NCBI GenBank assembly: GCA_900107575.1
Contig: FNQX01000030.1
Location: forward strand, 1 to 38,418
Direction: 5' to 3'
Source: Lachnospiraceae bacterium NK3A20
GTDB lineage: Bacteria; Bacillota; Clostridia; Lachnospirales; Lachnospiraceae
DNA length: 38,418 bases
Below are positions 30,944 through 38,418 of the stretch, in pieces. The stretch's first letter is position 1. Each line of letters begins with the position of its first letter. The position numbers and the translations under genes are program-made. The notes beneath the pieces are model-generated. The model ran no database searches, was not told where the DNA came from, and worked only from the letters and a program-made list of their open reading frames with translations.

Positions 30944-31995
30944 GGATGCTGCTTTTCCCTCTTTCCTGTCCCGTCGAAACGGATCACCTGCCGATCCACA
31001 TCCACTGTTGCGCTCACTCCGAAGGGAAGAATGCAGCGGGGCTGTGCGTGGCCAATATTGAGATTACAAACAACAGGCAGCCCCGGCTGATCAATCACCT
31101 CCGTCAGAGCCTTTCGGTATTCCACTGCGTATGCGTTATCCATCGGCTTCCCCGCGATGACGCCCGAGATCACATCGAAGATCTCGTTCTCCTTCAGATA
31201 GCGGAGGGCCTGTCTGTATTTTGCAGGAGACATCTTCTCTTCCGAGGATTCCAGGAGGAGGATTTTGCCCGCCCAGTCTTCCAGCCTCGGAAACAGCTCA
31301 TACTGCCTGCAAAGAGGCGGCATGTCCGCATAACGATCGCCATTGAATATGTCGTAAAGTGAATCAATGCAGCCGCCAAGGATCTCACCCGAGAAAACAG
31401 GGCTTCCCTGCAACAGCTCAAAGCCATAATCCTCATGGTTGATCAGCGGCACCCCCAGCTGCTCCGGGCCGAAGTCTTCTCTGCTCTCATACCATGTGGG
31501 ACTTGGCTTTACCTCACGGATGGTGCCGGTGCGGAGCAGCTCCTCGAAATACTGCTTCGTATACGGGAGCATATCCTTCTCCATCTCGCAGACATCAGCG
31601 AGGAACGACTGCCCGTAAAAAGTCCGCATCCCCACCTTGTGGAACATGAGATGATTGATCGTCGTGTCGGAGAAGCCAAGGAAGATTTTATCGGAGACCG
31701 CTCCCGCCAGTTCGCCGTGGTCGAAAAGATACGGAAGGAGCCGGTAAGTGTCATCTCCTCCGATCGCACAGAGGATCATATCTATCTCATGATCTCTGAG
31801 AGCCTCCAGAAGGTCCGCGGCGCGTTCAGCAGGGTGGTTTCTGACATAATCAATTCCCTTCAGCGCATGCGGCGTGAAACGGACATTCAATCCGAAATCC
31901 TTCAGTCTCTGAACGCCCAGCTTCACTTCGTGCTGTACGAAGTCCTCCCCGATCGTTCCCTGTGATAAGCTGACAATCGCAATGTTTCGTACCAT
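30940..31995 (-). CDS. S66-family serine peptidase (LD-carboxypeptidase / MccF-like)
   Basis: A 351-residue protein with the S66 layout: an N-terminal Rossmann-like half with AIVSLSQGTIGEDF and AIGGDDTYRLLPYL, then the nucleophile S109 in FLGFSDTT. Glutamate 249 (ILLLESSEE) and histidine 316 (NIGHAQPR) complete the Ser-Glu-His triad. Relatives trim the tetrapeptide of murein or inactivate microcin C-type peptides, in the cytoplasm. The start is uncertain: ATG at 31995 has GAGGAG at a long 13 bases, and ATG at 32016 adds seven basic residues. The stop overlaps the methyltransferase ATG. It lies 42 bases downstream of the FliB-like gene. Confidence 0.88.
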   Translation of the reverse strand: MVRNIAIVSLSQGTIGEDFVQHEVKLGVQRLKDFGLNVRFTPHALKGIDYVRNHPAERAADLLEALRDHEIDMILCAIGGDDTYRLLPYLFDHGELAGAVSDKIFLGFSDTTINHLMFHKVGMRTFYGQSFLADVCEMEKDMLPYTKQYFEELLRTGTIREVKPSPTWYESREDFGPEQLGVPLINHEDYGFELLQGSPVFSGEILGGCIDSLYDIFNGDRYADMPPLCRQYELFPRLEDWAGKILLLESSEEKMSPAKYRQALRYLKENEIFDVISGVIAGKPMDNAYAVEYRKALTEVIDQPGLPVVCNLNIGHAQPRCILPFGVSATVDVDRQVIRFDGTGKREKQHP

Positions 31996-32037
31996 ACGAT
32001 GACGTATACTCCTCATATATTTCGTCGTGCCGAAAAG

Positions 32038-33312
32038 TCACTCGATATGTTCCCTGCGGATGACGATCAGGCTGTTGCGGTGGAAAGCGGTAAGGTCCGC
32101 CATTCGGAAGAAACCGACGAATAAATCAATCAGCTCCGTCTCCGTGCCGGACTCGTTAAGATTCGTTGCCGCAAGGAACACCAGCATCCCGACCATGTGC
32201 CGCAGTACCTCCCCGGCGTCGTGTACGGTGATGTTCGGCTCCGCGAACGGGAAGCAGTGATAGAACATTTCATTCACTATGGCCTTGGTCAGGAATTCGT
32301 CAAATTTCGGGAAGTGCGCACGGACCGCCGTCAGCGCGGCGCGAAACTGCCCCTCATCAAAGCCCTGCGCAACGCGAAGATCTGCCGCCACGCAGTACGG
32401 TTGCACAGAAGGGTAAGTCTCCCCCGCCCAGTGGACCAGACGCTTCACCGCATCTGCATAGGAAGGATCTGTCCACATAGATTGCGCGGGCTGTGTAGGC
32501 TTCGTAGGCTGTGGCGAAACCGGATTCATCTGGTCCGATCTCTGCTCCAGCACCTCTTGCAATTTCTCCGTGTTTTTCAGATCCATCAGCGGTGCAATCT
32601 CAGCAAGGAAAGCCTCTAACTTTGCAAGCCTGCTGAAAATCGGCAGCGGCTCGCCGCTCATCGGCGACATATCCGGTACGTCTTGTGCGCCGGACTTGTC
32701 CGGTTTGCCAGTGTCAATGAAGGTCGCCTGTCGTTTTCCTAAAGGGGCTTGTTCCACCACATTCTGCCCGCCTGACATGATATCAACACAAATTCTCTGT
32801 ATCTGCGCGCGCAGCGGCGACTGGGCATCGCCTGCTGTCTCGGGCGCGCCGGCAAGATAGAAGGTGAGCTCGGCTGTCTCAGTGGTCCAAGGCGTTTCCG
32901 CGTTGTACAGGAGCTCCAGCGTTTCCTCACAGGCGTTCGCCGTAGCGCACTGCGCGCCGTCCCTCATGCGCGGACTCCGGGGGAAATATTTGCACACCGA
33001 CGTCAGCGCGCCGTACCCGCACTCCTTCTGCAACTCGCACAGGCCCTCTGCATCCAGGAGCCGGCACTGTCCATAGAAATTCGGCGAGATGCAGGCATAA
33101 CGGTAGGGATCGGGGTTGTTCAGCGGCTTCAGCGCGAGGTCGAGGTCGGATCGCAGCGACGGTGAGCACTCCATGCCGACCAGGCGGAAATACTCCTCCT
33201 GCGTGATGTTGACCGCGAGCCCCCCGCAGCAGGTGTGCCTGCACGTGCCGCCCTTGCAGCGAAAATCTTTATAATATCCGGGTACGGTGAACTTCTCGGT
33301 GATTTTTTCCAT
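32038..33312 (-). CDS. FliB-like / YkgJ-type cysteine-cluster protein (flagellin lysine-N-methylase family)
   Basis: A 424-residue protein. The N-terminal cysteine cluster, FRCKGGTCRHTCCGG (C19, C24, C28, C29), is followed by CISPNFYGQCRL, GLCELQKECGYGAL and SVCKYFPR (C74, C83, C92, C98, C107). This is the pattern of FliB, which methylates flagellin lysines in Salmonella and is annotated widely in clostridia. Two loose, charged or proline-rich inserts interrupt the middle (about 195-230 and 265-285, with PVSPQPTKPTQPAQ). No flagellin or motility gene is in the window, so the substrate may be different. It may be co-transcribed with the S66 peptidase and the methyltransferase downstream. Function is by family only. 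Confidence 0.75.
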   Translation of the reverse strand: MEKITEKFTVPGYYKDFRCKGGTCRHTCCGGLAVNITQEEYFRLVGMECSPSLRSDLDLALKPLNNPDPYRYACISPNFYGQCRLLDAEGLCELQKECGYGALTSVCKYFPRSPRMRDGAQCATANACEETLELLYNAETPWTTETAELTFYLAGAPETAGDAQSPLRAQIQRICVDIMSGGQNVVEQAPLGKRQATFIDTGKPDKSGAQDVPDMSPMSGEPLPIFSRLAKLEAFLAEIAPLMDLKNTEKLQEVLEQRSDQMNPVSPQPTKPTQPAQSMWTDPSYADAVKRLVHWAGETYPSVQPYCVAADLRVAQGFDEGQFRAALTAVRAHFPKFDEFLTKAIVNEMFYHCFPFAEPNITVHDAGEVLRHMVGMLVFLAATNLNESGTETELIDLFVGFFRMADLTAFHRNSLIVIRREHIE

Positions 33313-33339
33313 ATATGTTCAAAATTTTGCTTGGGTCCA

Positions 33340-33354
33340 TACCCCTTCGGGGTA
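33340..33354. other. Small hairpin TACCCC-TTC-GGGGTA between GH42 and FliB-like genes
   Basis: A 6-bp perfect stem with a 3-base loop in the 137-base gap (33313-33449), next to a GCGC/GCGC mini-palindrome at 33357-33368. No T-run follows on the minus strand, so termination after GH42 is not assured. Confidence 0.35.
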
Positions 33355-33449
33355 CAGCGCGTAGCGCGTCAGAAGAACCTCATCTTTCAAATTGAAGATT
33401 TTTGATTCGGGTTCCGGATCATTGTCTCCAAATTTCCAGGGTATACTGC

Positions 33450-35486
33450 CTATCTATCCAAGCTCTCCTCCACGATAAGCACGTCTCTGCCCGCGATGGT
33501 CCGCTCTCCCACGGAGATGGCCTCTCCTGTGATGAGATCCCGTCCCGCGGCGGCAATGCTCACTCTCTTCTCGCCATCGGCGTGGTTCAGGTAGAACCAG
33601 AGCCTTGCGCGTGCATCCTCTCTCGTCGTGACCTCAACATCCGCGTCACCCTCTGTCAGTGGTGCCGTGCCGGCCTCCGCGAGAAGATCAGTCAGGAAAT
33701 CCCGGTAGAAGCTCTCATCCGAGGCCGCCGCGACGTAGTAAGCCTGTCCGCCGCCAAATGCATTCCTCGTCACGACCGGCATGCCCCGGTAGAAATCTTC
33801 CTCGTACCCCGCGCCGTCCAGCTGCGCCGCCCCCTCAAGATGCACGAGATCGCAGAGCATCTGCGCGGGATGCCGCACGCCGTGGTAGGTGAAGTGATTC
33901 TCTGCTCCCTCCGGCAGCGCGTCCTCCTCTTCGACCCAGATGCCGAGGAGCTGCCTGAGTTCTCCGGGGTAGCCGCCGACCGTCACAAGGTCATGCTCGT
34001 TGACGAAGCCGGAGAAATACGTGGTCACGAACGTTCCGCCCGCCTGTACGAACTGCTCCAGCCGCGCGGCGACACCCGGTTTTACCATGTACATCACGGG
34101 CGCAATCACGAGTCTGTATCCCGAGAAATCATCCTGCTGCCCGATGATGTCGACATTGACCTTCATCTGGCGCAGCGGCTCATAGAAGCGCAGGATTTCG
34201 GTGCGATACCAGTAGTCCTGCGTCGGCCCGGCGGATGCCTCCGAGCTCCACCAGGTGTCCCAGTCGAAGATCAGGGCGACACTTGATTTCGTCTCTTTCG
34301 CGAAAACAGCAGGCCCCAGCTTCTTCAGTTCTTCCCCGAAAGAAGCCACCTCGCGGTAGACTCTGGTTTCCCCTGTTCCCACGTGGTCGATGACGGCGCC
34401 GTGATATTTCTCACAGTTGCCGATGCTGCGTTTCATCTGGAAGAACATGACAGAGTCCGATCCGTGCGCGATGGCCTGATAGCTCCAGAGCCGCATGATG
34501 CCGGGGCGTTTCAGGGCATTGTAAGGCTGCCAGTTCGTAACGGACGGCGTCTGTTCCATGAGAAGGAACGGTTTCTGCCCGCCGACGCCGCGCATCAGGT
34601 CATGCGGCATGGCGATCTCTGCATAGGTCTGGCCGGGAGACGGATAGTTGTCCCAGGAGACGAAATCTTCATGCTGCGCCCATTTCTGGTAATCCAGTCC
34701 GGGGAAAACACCCATCATATTGGTCGTGCACTGTGCCCCGGGAATGATCTTCTTGATCGCGTCGCGCTCCAGATCATAGGCGTGGAGCATGGAGTCTGAC
34801 AGGAATCTTTTGTAATCCAGCGTGATGGTCTGGAACATGGTGTGATCTCTGCCGCCCCAGCTGCCGCACTCGGAGAGCATGGAAGGCGCCACGATCTCGT
34901 CCCAGTCATAGAACGTGTGTCCCCAGAAAGCAGTGTCCCACGCCGCATTTACGTTGGCGATCGTCTGATATTTACCCTTCAGCCAGGTGCGGAACGCCTT
35001 CTCGCAGTTTTCGCAATAGCACTCGCCGCCGAACTCATTGGAAATATGCCAGGCGACGATGCTCTCGTGGTCGCGGTACTGCAAGGCGAGCTTCTCCGCA
35101 AGCCGCGGCGCGTAGGTCAGATAGGTTGGGGAATTCGGACAGCAGTTGTGGCGGCCGCCGAATCGACGCTTCCTCCCCTCCCGGTCCACGCGCAGGATGT
35201 CCGGGTGTCGGTGCGCCATCCAGGCAGGCATCGCCCCGGTCGACGTCGCCATCACGATATGCATGTGGTGCCGCTCCGCCAGCGCAACAATTCTGTCCAG
35301 GCGGCTGAAATCATACACGTCCTCGGACGGTTGGATCGCCGCCCAGGAGAACACGTTGAGCGTCAGCGTGTTGATGCCTGCCGCTTCCAGGAGCTCCATA
35401 TCCTTCTCCCAGGTTTCCTCCGGCCACTGCTCCGGGTTGTAATCTCCGCCGTACGGCATACTCTGCAATTTCTCATAGGGTATCAT
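33450..35486 (-). CDS. Beta-galactosidase, glycoside hydrolase family 42
   Basis: A 678-residue intracellular enzyme without signal peptide. The GH42 N-terminus MPYGGDYNPEQWPEETW is present. The acid/base is E151 in WHISNEFGGECYC, and the nucleophile is E311 in FLLMEQTPSVTNWQP. The zinc-site cysteines typical of the family are visible (C115, then C156, C158 and C161). A trimerisation domain and a small C-terminal beta domain follow. It removes beta-linked galactose from lactose or galacto-oligosaccharides. The ATG at 35486 has AGGAGG at 12 bases. No transporter or regulator is adjacent. It lies 137 bases upstream of the FliB-like gene and 208 bases downstream of the lipoprotein gene on the same strand. 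Confidence 0.95.
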   Translation of the reverse strand: MIPYEKLQSMPYGGDYNPEQWPEETWEKDMELLEAAGINTLTLNVFSWAAIQPSEDVYDFSRLDRIVALAERHHMHIVMATSTGAMPAWMAHRHPDILRVDREGRKRRFGGRHNCCPNSPTYLTYAPRLAEKLALQYRDHESIVAWHISNEFGGECYCENCEKAFRTWLKGKYQTIANVNAAWDTAFWGHTFYDWDEIVAPSMLSECGSWGGRDHTMFQTITLDYKRFLSDSMLHAYDLERDAIKKIIPGAQCTTNMMGVFPGLDYQKWAQHEDFVSWDNYPSPGQTYAEIAMPHDLMRGVGGQKPFLLMEQTPSVTNWQPYNALKRPGIMRLWSYQAIAHGSDSVMFFQMKRSIGNCEKYHGAVIDHVGTGETRVYREVASFGEELKKLGPAVFAKETKSSVALIFDWDTWWSSEASAGPTQDYWYRTEILRFYEPLRQMKVNVDIIGQQDDFSGYRLVIAPVMYMVKPGVAARLEQFVQAGGTFVTTYFSGFVNEHDLVTVGGYPGELRQLLGIWVEEEDALPEGAENHFTYHGVRHPAQMLCDLVHLEGAAQLDGAGYEEDFYRGMPVVTRNAFGGGQAYYVAAASDESFYRDFLTDLLAEAGTAPLTEGDADVEVTTREDARARLWFYLNHADGEKRVSIAAAGRDLITGEAISVGERTIAGRDVLIVEESLDR

Positions 35487-35694
35487 GTGCTGTCGTATCC
35501 TCCTGCCAATTCGCTGTGCATTGCCGCACGAGCTTCCCGCTCTCTGACTTCATGGGCTGGAAGCCAGTTGGCACTATATAGTAGCTTTGCGAACGCCCGT
35601 AATCCGGCTGCTTGTATATCTTGGCTCTGCTCGCAAGTGCGACCTCTGCTCAAAAAAACCATCTCGCCGCTTGTGTATCGCGTATGCCTTGCCC

Positions 35695-37128
35695 CTACTC
35701 TGTGTAATCATAAAACAACTTTGCGCAGGCGCCGATCATCGGCTCCGAACCCGCGTTGTAGGAGTAAACCGAGAGGGCGAACGGCGTATTGCCGAAAACA
35801 ACGCCCGCAGTATGCTCGTATCCGTCCCGCTGTCCGTATTTCTGCGCAATGGTGACGTCCGGAATATTCCGCTTGAAATATAATCCCGGCTGCGCCGCGG
35901 TGAGATATCCCATCGCTTCCTGGTACTGGCTCTGATGATCGTAGAGGTACTTCGCGCAGTCCATCATCTGCCGCGCGCAGAAATAATTGTGGTGATAGTA
36001 GCTGTTGTCCGTCTCCGCGTCCGTCAGCGTGAAATATTTACGCATATTCTGTTTCACGACGTCGTAGCTGCCAAGGTTGTCCATCATGGCTTCCGACAGC
36101 GGATTATTGGAAAATTCCAGGCTCTGATGATGGCATTTGGAGAGCGGAGTGTTCGTGCCGGGAATGATCGTATCGCCCGTGATCTCCCCCGCGGCCTGTT
36201 TATCATAATAGAGAAGGTTCAGCGGGAACTTATAAGTGCTGGCCGCATCCCACTGTTTCAACTCATTGAAATAGTAAGTCTCGCCGGTCGAGAGGTTCTC
36301 ATACGCCACGGCGAAATTCGCCGCAGTCAGCCCGTAGTCCTGCATGAAAGCATTCATGAGGCCTTTCAGTTCTTCGCTGGATGACTTCACAAGGGAAGTG
36401 TCCACTGTGATCTTCCCGCCGGCTTCCGCCCCCTGCTCTCCGGAAGATGCTGTGTCCGCATCGCCGGAAGATGTGCCTTCCGCGCTGGATGATGTGCCCG
36501 CAGCGCTGGAAGAGTCGATCTCAGGGCCGTCGGCATTTCCGTCATGATCCTTCCTGCCGTCAGTCTCCCGACCTGCTGTAGAGTTATCGCTAGTATCATC
36601 TGTAGAGGCATCGGCGCCCGTGGTGCCGCCTTTACCATCCTTGCCAGCCCCAGCGCTTGCGGATTTCCCATCCTTGCCATTGGTGAAACCATCTCCACCT
36701 GTCGTTAGTTCCACGCCGTCTGCCATACCATCGGCAATTCCGTCCGCAACATCCTGTCTGCTGCCCTTGCCGCTCTCAGGAATCGGCTCCCAGCTGTCCA
36801 CGCCTGCAATCGTCGCCCCTTGAGCCGAAACCGCTTGCTCTGCTGCTGACTTCGCAGTGGATCCATTCTCACCTGTCACCCGGCTCTGCGCGGAGGAATC
36901 GTTCTCACCTGTCGCTGGGCTCTGCGCGGAAGAACCATCCTGATCCTCCACGGGGCTTTGATTTTCGCTCCGGCCTTCATCGCTCACGCTGCTCTGTTCT
37001 GCCGCATCTCGAATGCCCTGTCCCGATGCTCCGCCTGGCAACGCACTGCATCCGGTCAGTGCCAACGCGAGCGCCGTGTATATGGCAGCCATGATGGCTG
37101 CGGTTCGCCTGATATTTTCTCGCTTCAT
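35695..37128 (-). CDS. Lipoprotein with beta-lactamase-like serine hydrolase domain and long disordered linker
   Basis: A 477-residue precursor. MKRENIRRTAAIMAAIYTAL leads to lipobox ALTGC with Cys27. Residues 28-240 are low complexity (Ser, Gly, Ala, Asp, Glu, Thr), including two copies of a 12-residue SSAQSxxTGEN motif. The C-terminal domain has the class A beta-lactamase/penicillin-binding fold: S297-T-Y-K300 as SxxK, S340-N-N as the SDN position, and K430-Y-G as the KTG position, followed by HTAGVVFG. It is probably a surface-anchored murein-acting or antibiotic-interacting enzyme; drug resistance is not implied. No ribosome site precedes the ATG, and a TATAAT box ends 7 bases before it. 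Confidence 0.8.
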   Translation of the reverse strand: MKRENIRRTAAIMAAIYTALALALTGCSALPGGASGQGIRDAAEQSSVSDEGRSENQSPVEDQDGSSAQSPATGENDSSAQSRVTGENGSTAKSAAEQAVSAQGATIAGVDSWEPIPESGKGSRQDVADGIADGMADGVELTTGGDGFTNGKDGKSASAGAGKDGKGGTTGADASTDDTSDNSTAGRETDGRKDHDGNADGPEIDSSSAAGTSSSAEGTSSGDADTASSGEQGAEAGGKITVDTSLVKSSSEELKGLMNAFMQDYGLTAANFAVAYENLSTGETYYFNELKQWDAASTYKFPLNLLYYDKQAAGEITGDTIIPGTNTPLSKCHHQSLEFSNNPLSEAMMDNLGSYDVVKQNMRKYFTLTDAETDNSYYHHNYFCARQMMDCAKYLYDHQSQYQEAMGYLTAAQPGLYFKRNIPDVTIAQKYGQRDGYEHTAGVVFGNTPFALSVYSYNAGSEPMIGACAKLFYDYTE

Positions 37129-37135
37129 GGAATGT

Positions 37136-37141
37136 ATTATA
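37136..37141 (-). promoter_or_regulatory. -10 box placed for a leaderless lipoprotein mRNA
   Basis: TATAAT on the minus strand is followed by seven bases and then the ATG at 37128, so transcription would begin at or next to the start codon. The -35 region (TCATAT at 17 bases) is weak. Confidence 0.4.
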
Positions 37142-37202
37142 CAGCGAGCCCTCTAAAAATATGAGATATTTTGCGCGAGGTAACCGTTGTCTGATATTGC
37201 CT

Positions 37203-37231
37203 TTGACTAATTCCTGTTATGAGACTACGAT
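37203..37231 (+). promoter_or_regulatory. Promoter of the PD-(D/E)XK-like gene
   Basis: TTGACT (37203-37208), a 17-base spacer and TACGAT (37226-37231). The leader to the ATG at 37340 is about 100 bases and contains two weak inverted repeats. Confidence 0.55.
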
Positions 37232-37339
37232 AGTAGATGTTTCTGGAACACCGACTCGTTCTGAATCGGTCCTGCCGAAAGGTAAATCTTCCCGGCACTA
37301 ACTCCCAAAAGTAGCAATTGAATACCGTCAGGAGGGGAC

Positions 37340-38128
37340 ATGGACATTGAAGATGAATTGCGTGCTATGCAGAAAATGTATCAGCAGAGGAAATTGTCAC
37401 TGGAGAAGCGGCTGCGCAAGGCGCCGGACGGCGAGATTTGCTGCTGCACGGACCATAGCCGGTATCGCAAATATCGCCTGTTGCTGCCGGACCAGCCGCC
37501 ACGGACAATTCCAAGAGATCAGACGAAGCTGATCACCTCACTCATCGCGAAGAAGGCGGATGAGGCGGAGCTGGACGATGTAACGAGGAATCTCAGGGCC
37601 TGCTCGCTGTTCCTTGCTCATTACAGGAACCACGACAGGCAGAAACTTCCTGAGCTGCTGGGCCGGGATGCTTACCACGATCTGCTGAAGGCAAGAAGTT
37701 ATCAAAATGACGAGGACCGTGCCTGGGCGGAAGCGGATTACCCGCGGAATCCGAAAAATCCAGAGAATCTCAAATATCGGACCGACAAAGGCGATTTTGT
37801 GCGCTCCAAATCCGAGGGTGACATTGCCGCCGCGCTCTATGCGCTGAAGATTCCCTACCGCTACGAGCAGGGGCTCTCGCTGAACGGCACCACCATCTAC
37901 CCGGACTTCACGATCAAGCATCCTTCAAACGGCGAGACTATCATCTGGGAACATTTCGGCTTGTTGGATCACGAAGACTACGCGGAAGCGTTCTCGAGGA
38001 AGCTGCGCATGTATGTTGCCAACAATTATGTGCCCGGCAACAACCTGATCATGACTTTCGAGACGCCGCAGCACCCTCTCACGACAGGCATTGTTCGGAA
38101 GAACATACAAGATTACCTGGGCGTGTAA
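37340..38128 (+). CDS. Hypothetical protein with PD-(D/E)XK nuclease-like C-terminal domain
   Basis: A 262-residue soluble protein. The N-terminal half is helical and charged (MDIEDELRAMQKMYQQRKLS), with CCC at 34-36 and a basic middle. The C-terminal half (about 155-260) has the order expected of a PD-(D/E)XK fold: RSKSEGDIAAAL with E159, IPYRYEQGL, YPDFTI with P188-D189, then IIWEHFGLL with E204 and H205 where the motif usually has ExK. It is probably a nuclease or nuclease-derived DNA-binding protein; no activity is proven. AGGAGGGG precedes the ATG at good spacing. It is alone, with its own promoter, and a palindromic repeat array begins 5 bases after its stop. Confidence 0.65.
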   Translation: MDIEDELRAMQKMYQQRKLSLEKRLRKAPDGEICCCTDHSRYRKYRLLLPDQPPRTIPRDQTKLITSLIAKKADEAELDDVTRNLRACSLFLAHYRNHDRQKLPELLGRDAYHDLLKARSYQNDEDRAWAEADYPRNPKNPENLKYRTDKGDFVRSKSEGDIAAALYALKIPYRYEQGLSLNGTTIYPDFTIKHPSNGETIIWEHFGLLDHEDYAEAFSRKLRMYVANNYVPGNNLIMTFETPQHPLTTGIVRKNIQDYLGV

Positions 38129-38132
38129 GGGC

Positions 38133-38418
38133 TTCGACATGCGTAGCTCATCCACGAGATTCTGTCGAACGCCTTCGACATGGGAGGTCAATCCGCCAGG
38201 TTATGTCGAACGCCATTCGACATGAGAGGCTCAACCGCTGGGTTATGTCGAAAGCTTTCGACATGGGTAGCCAAACCGCGAGGTTGTGTCGAAGCTCCTT
38301 CGACATGAGAGGCTCAACCGCTGGGTTATGTCGAAGGCTTTCGACATGGGTAGCCAAATCGCTAGGTTATGTCGAAGCTCCTTCGACATGGATAGGCAAA
38401 CCGTTAGGCCATGTCGAA
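38133..38418. repeat. Tandem palindromic repeat array, alternating 41/42-bp units, open at window end
   Basis: Seven units start with TTCGACATG at 38133, 38174, 38216, 38257, 38299, 38340 and 38382, so spacings are 41, 42, 41, 42, 41, 42. Each unit ends in TGTCGAA, mostly ATGTCGAA. Units 3 and 5 differ at one base and units 4 and 6 at three, showing an 83-bp higher-order repeat. Junctions form tight hairpins; 38245-38264 (ATGTCGAAAGCTTTCGACAT) is a perfect 20-bp palindrome. Interior bases are conserved, often AACC and GGTT around 4 bases, so the parts between palindromes are not CRISPR spacers. The last unit is cut by the window edge. Confidence 0.9.

Noticed and set aside
35573-35582. ACTATATAGT palindrome as GH42 promoter or operator
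   Set aside because: No -35 box of acceptable quality lies at the right distance, and the AT-only core is weak evidence.
35650-35660. Terminator at the T7 run after the lipoprotein gene (minus strand)
   Set aside because: No stable stem was found directly before the run.
38133-38418. CRISPR array
   Set aside because: The parts between the palindromes are similar in all units (two are almost identical), whereas CRISPR spacers are unique. No cas genes are near.

Overview
The window looks like a chromosome segment of a low-to-mid GC Gram-positive anaerobe, most probably a Clostridia/Lachnospiraceae-type Firmicute. The reasons are AGGAGG-type ribosome binding sites, solute-binding lipoproteins with lipoboxes, two sugar ABC importers without their own ATPase, LacI- and AraC-controlled glycosidase operons, a YesL/DUF624 protein, a zinc-ribbon/LRR membrane protein and CcpA-like operator sequences. 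No rRNA, tRNA, insertion sequence or CRISPR array was seen. The taxonomic call is inference.

Region 1 (1-6421): an importer operon on the minus strand (lipoprotein, MalF-type and MalG-type permeases, an (alpha/alpha)6-type glycosidase, then the N-terminus of a GH36 alpha-galactosidase that runs off the window), with a divergent AraC regulator. Region 2 (6436-9178): a LacI regulator, a GH43 glycosidase and a YesL-like protein, all minus. Region 3 (9179-13373): a 470-bp control region, a DapA-family aldolase and an Nramp-fold transporter whose metal-binding motifs are absent, facing a glycerate 2-kinase. Region 4 (13410-13929): a BrnT/BrnA toxin-antitoxin module whose toxin frame is broken.

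Region 5 (14085-18254): an ABC exporter behind a leader hairpin, an AGE/YihS-type sugar isomerase and nagB. Region 6 (18350-24555): a maltodextrin-type operon (LacI, GH13 neopullulanase-like enzyme, lipoprotein, two permeases) with two palindromic operators around its promoter and a terminator repeat at its end. Region 7 (24657-27693): pgi and a UDP-glucuronate 4-epimerase, with a tandem duplicated leader before pgi. Region 8 (27729-29798): a zinc-ribbon/TM/LRR protein. Region 9 (29903-37128): a SpoU-type RNA methyltransferase, an S66 peptidase, a FliB-like protein, a GH42 beta-galactosidase and a beta-lactamase-fold lipoprotein. Region 10 (37203-38418): a PD-(D/E)XK-like protein followed by a tandem palindromic repeat array that runs off the end.

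Taken together the window is mainly about import and hydrolysis of oligosaccharides (alpha-galactosides, alpha-glucans, beta-galactosides, arabinose- or xylose-containing sugars) and feeding of the products into central metabolism (NagB, Pgi, sugar isomerase, glycerate kinase). Surface-polysaccharide, envelope and accessory genes lie between. The best leads for something undescribed are the Nramp-fold/DapA pair, the palindromic array beside the PD-(D/E)XK-like gene, the zinc-ribbon/LRR protein and the duplicated pgi leader.
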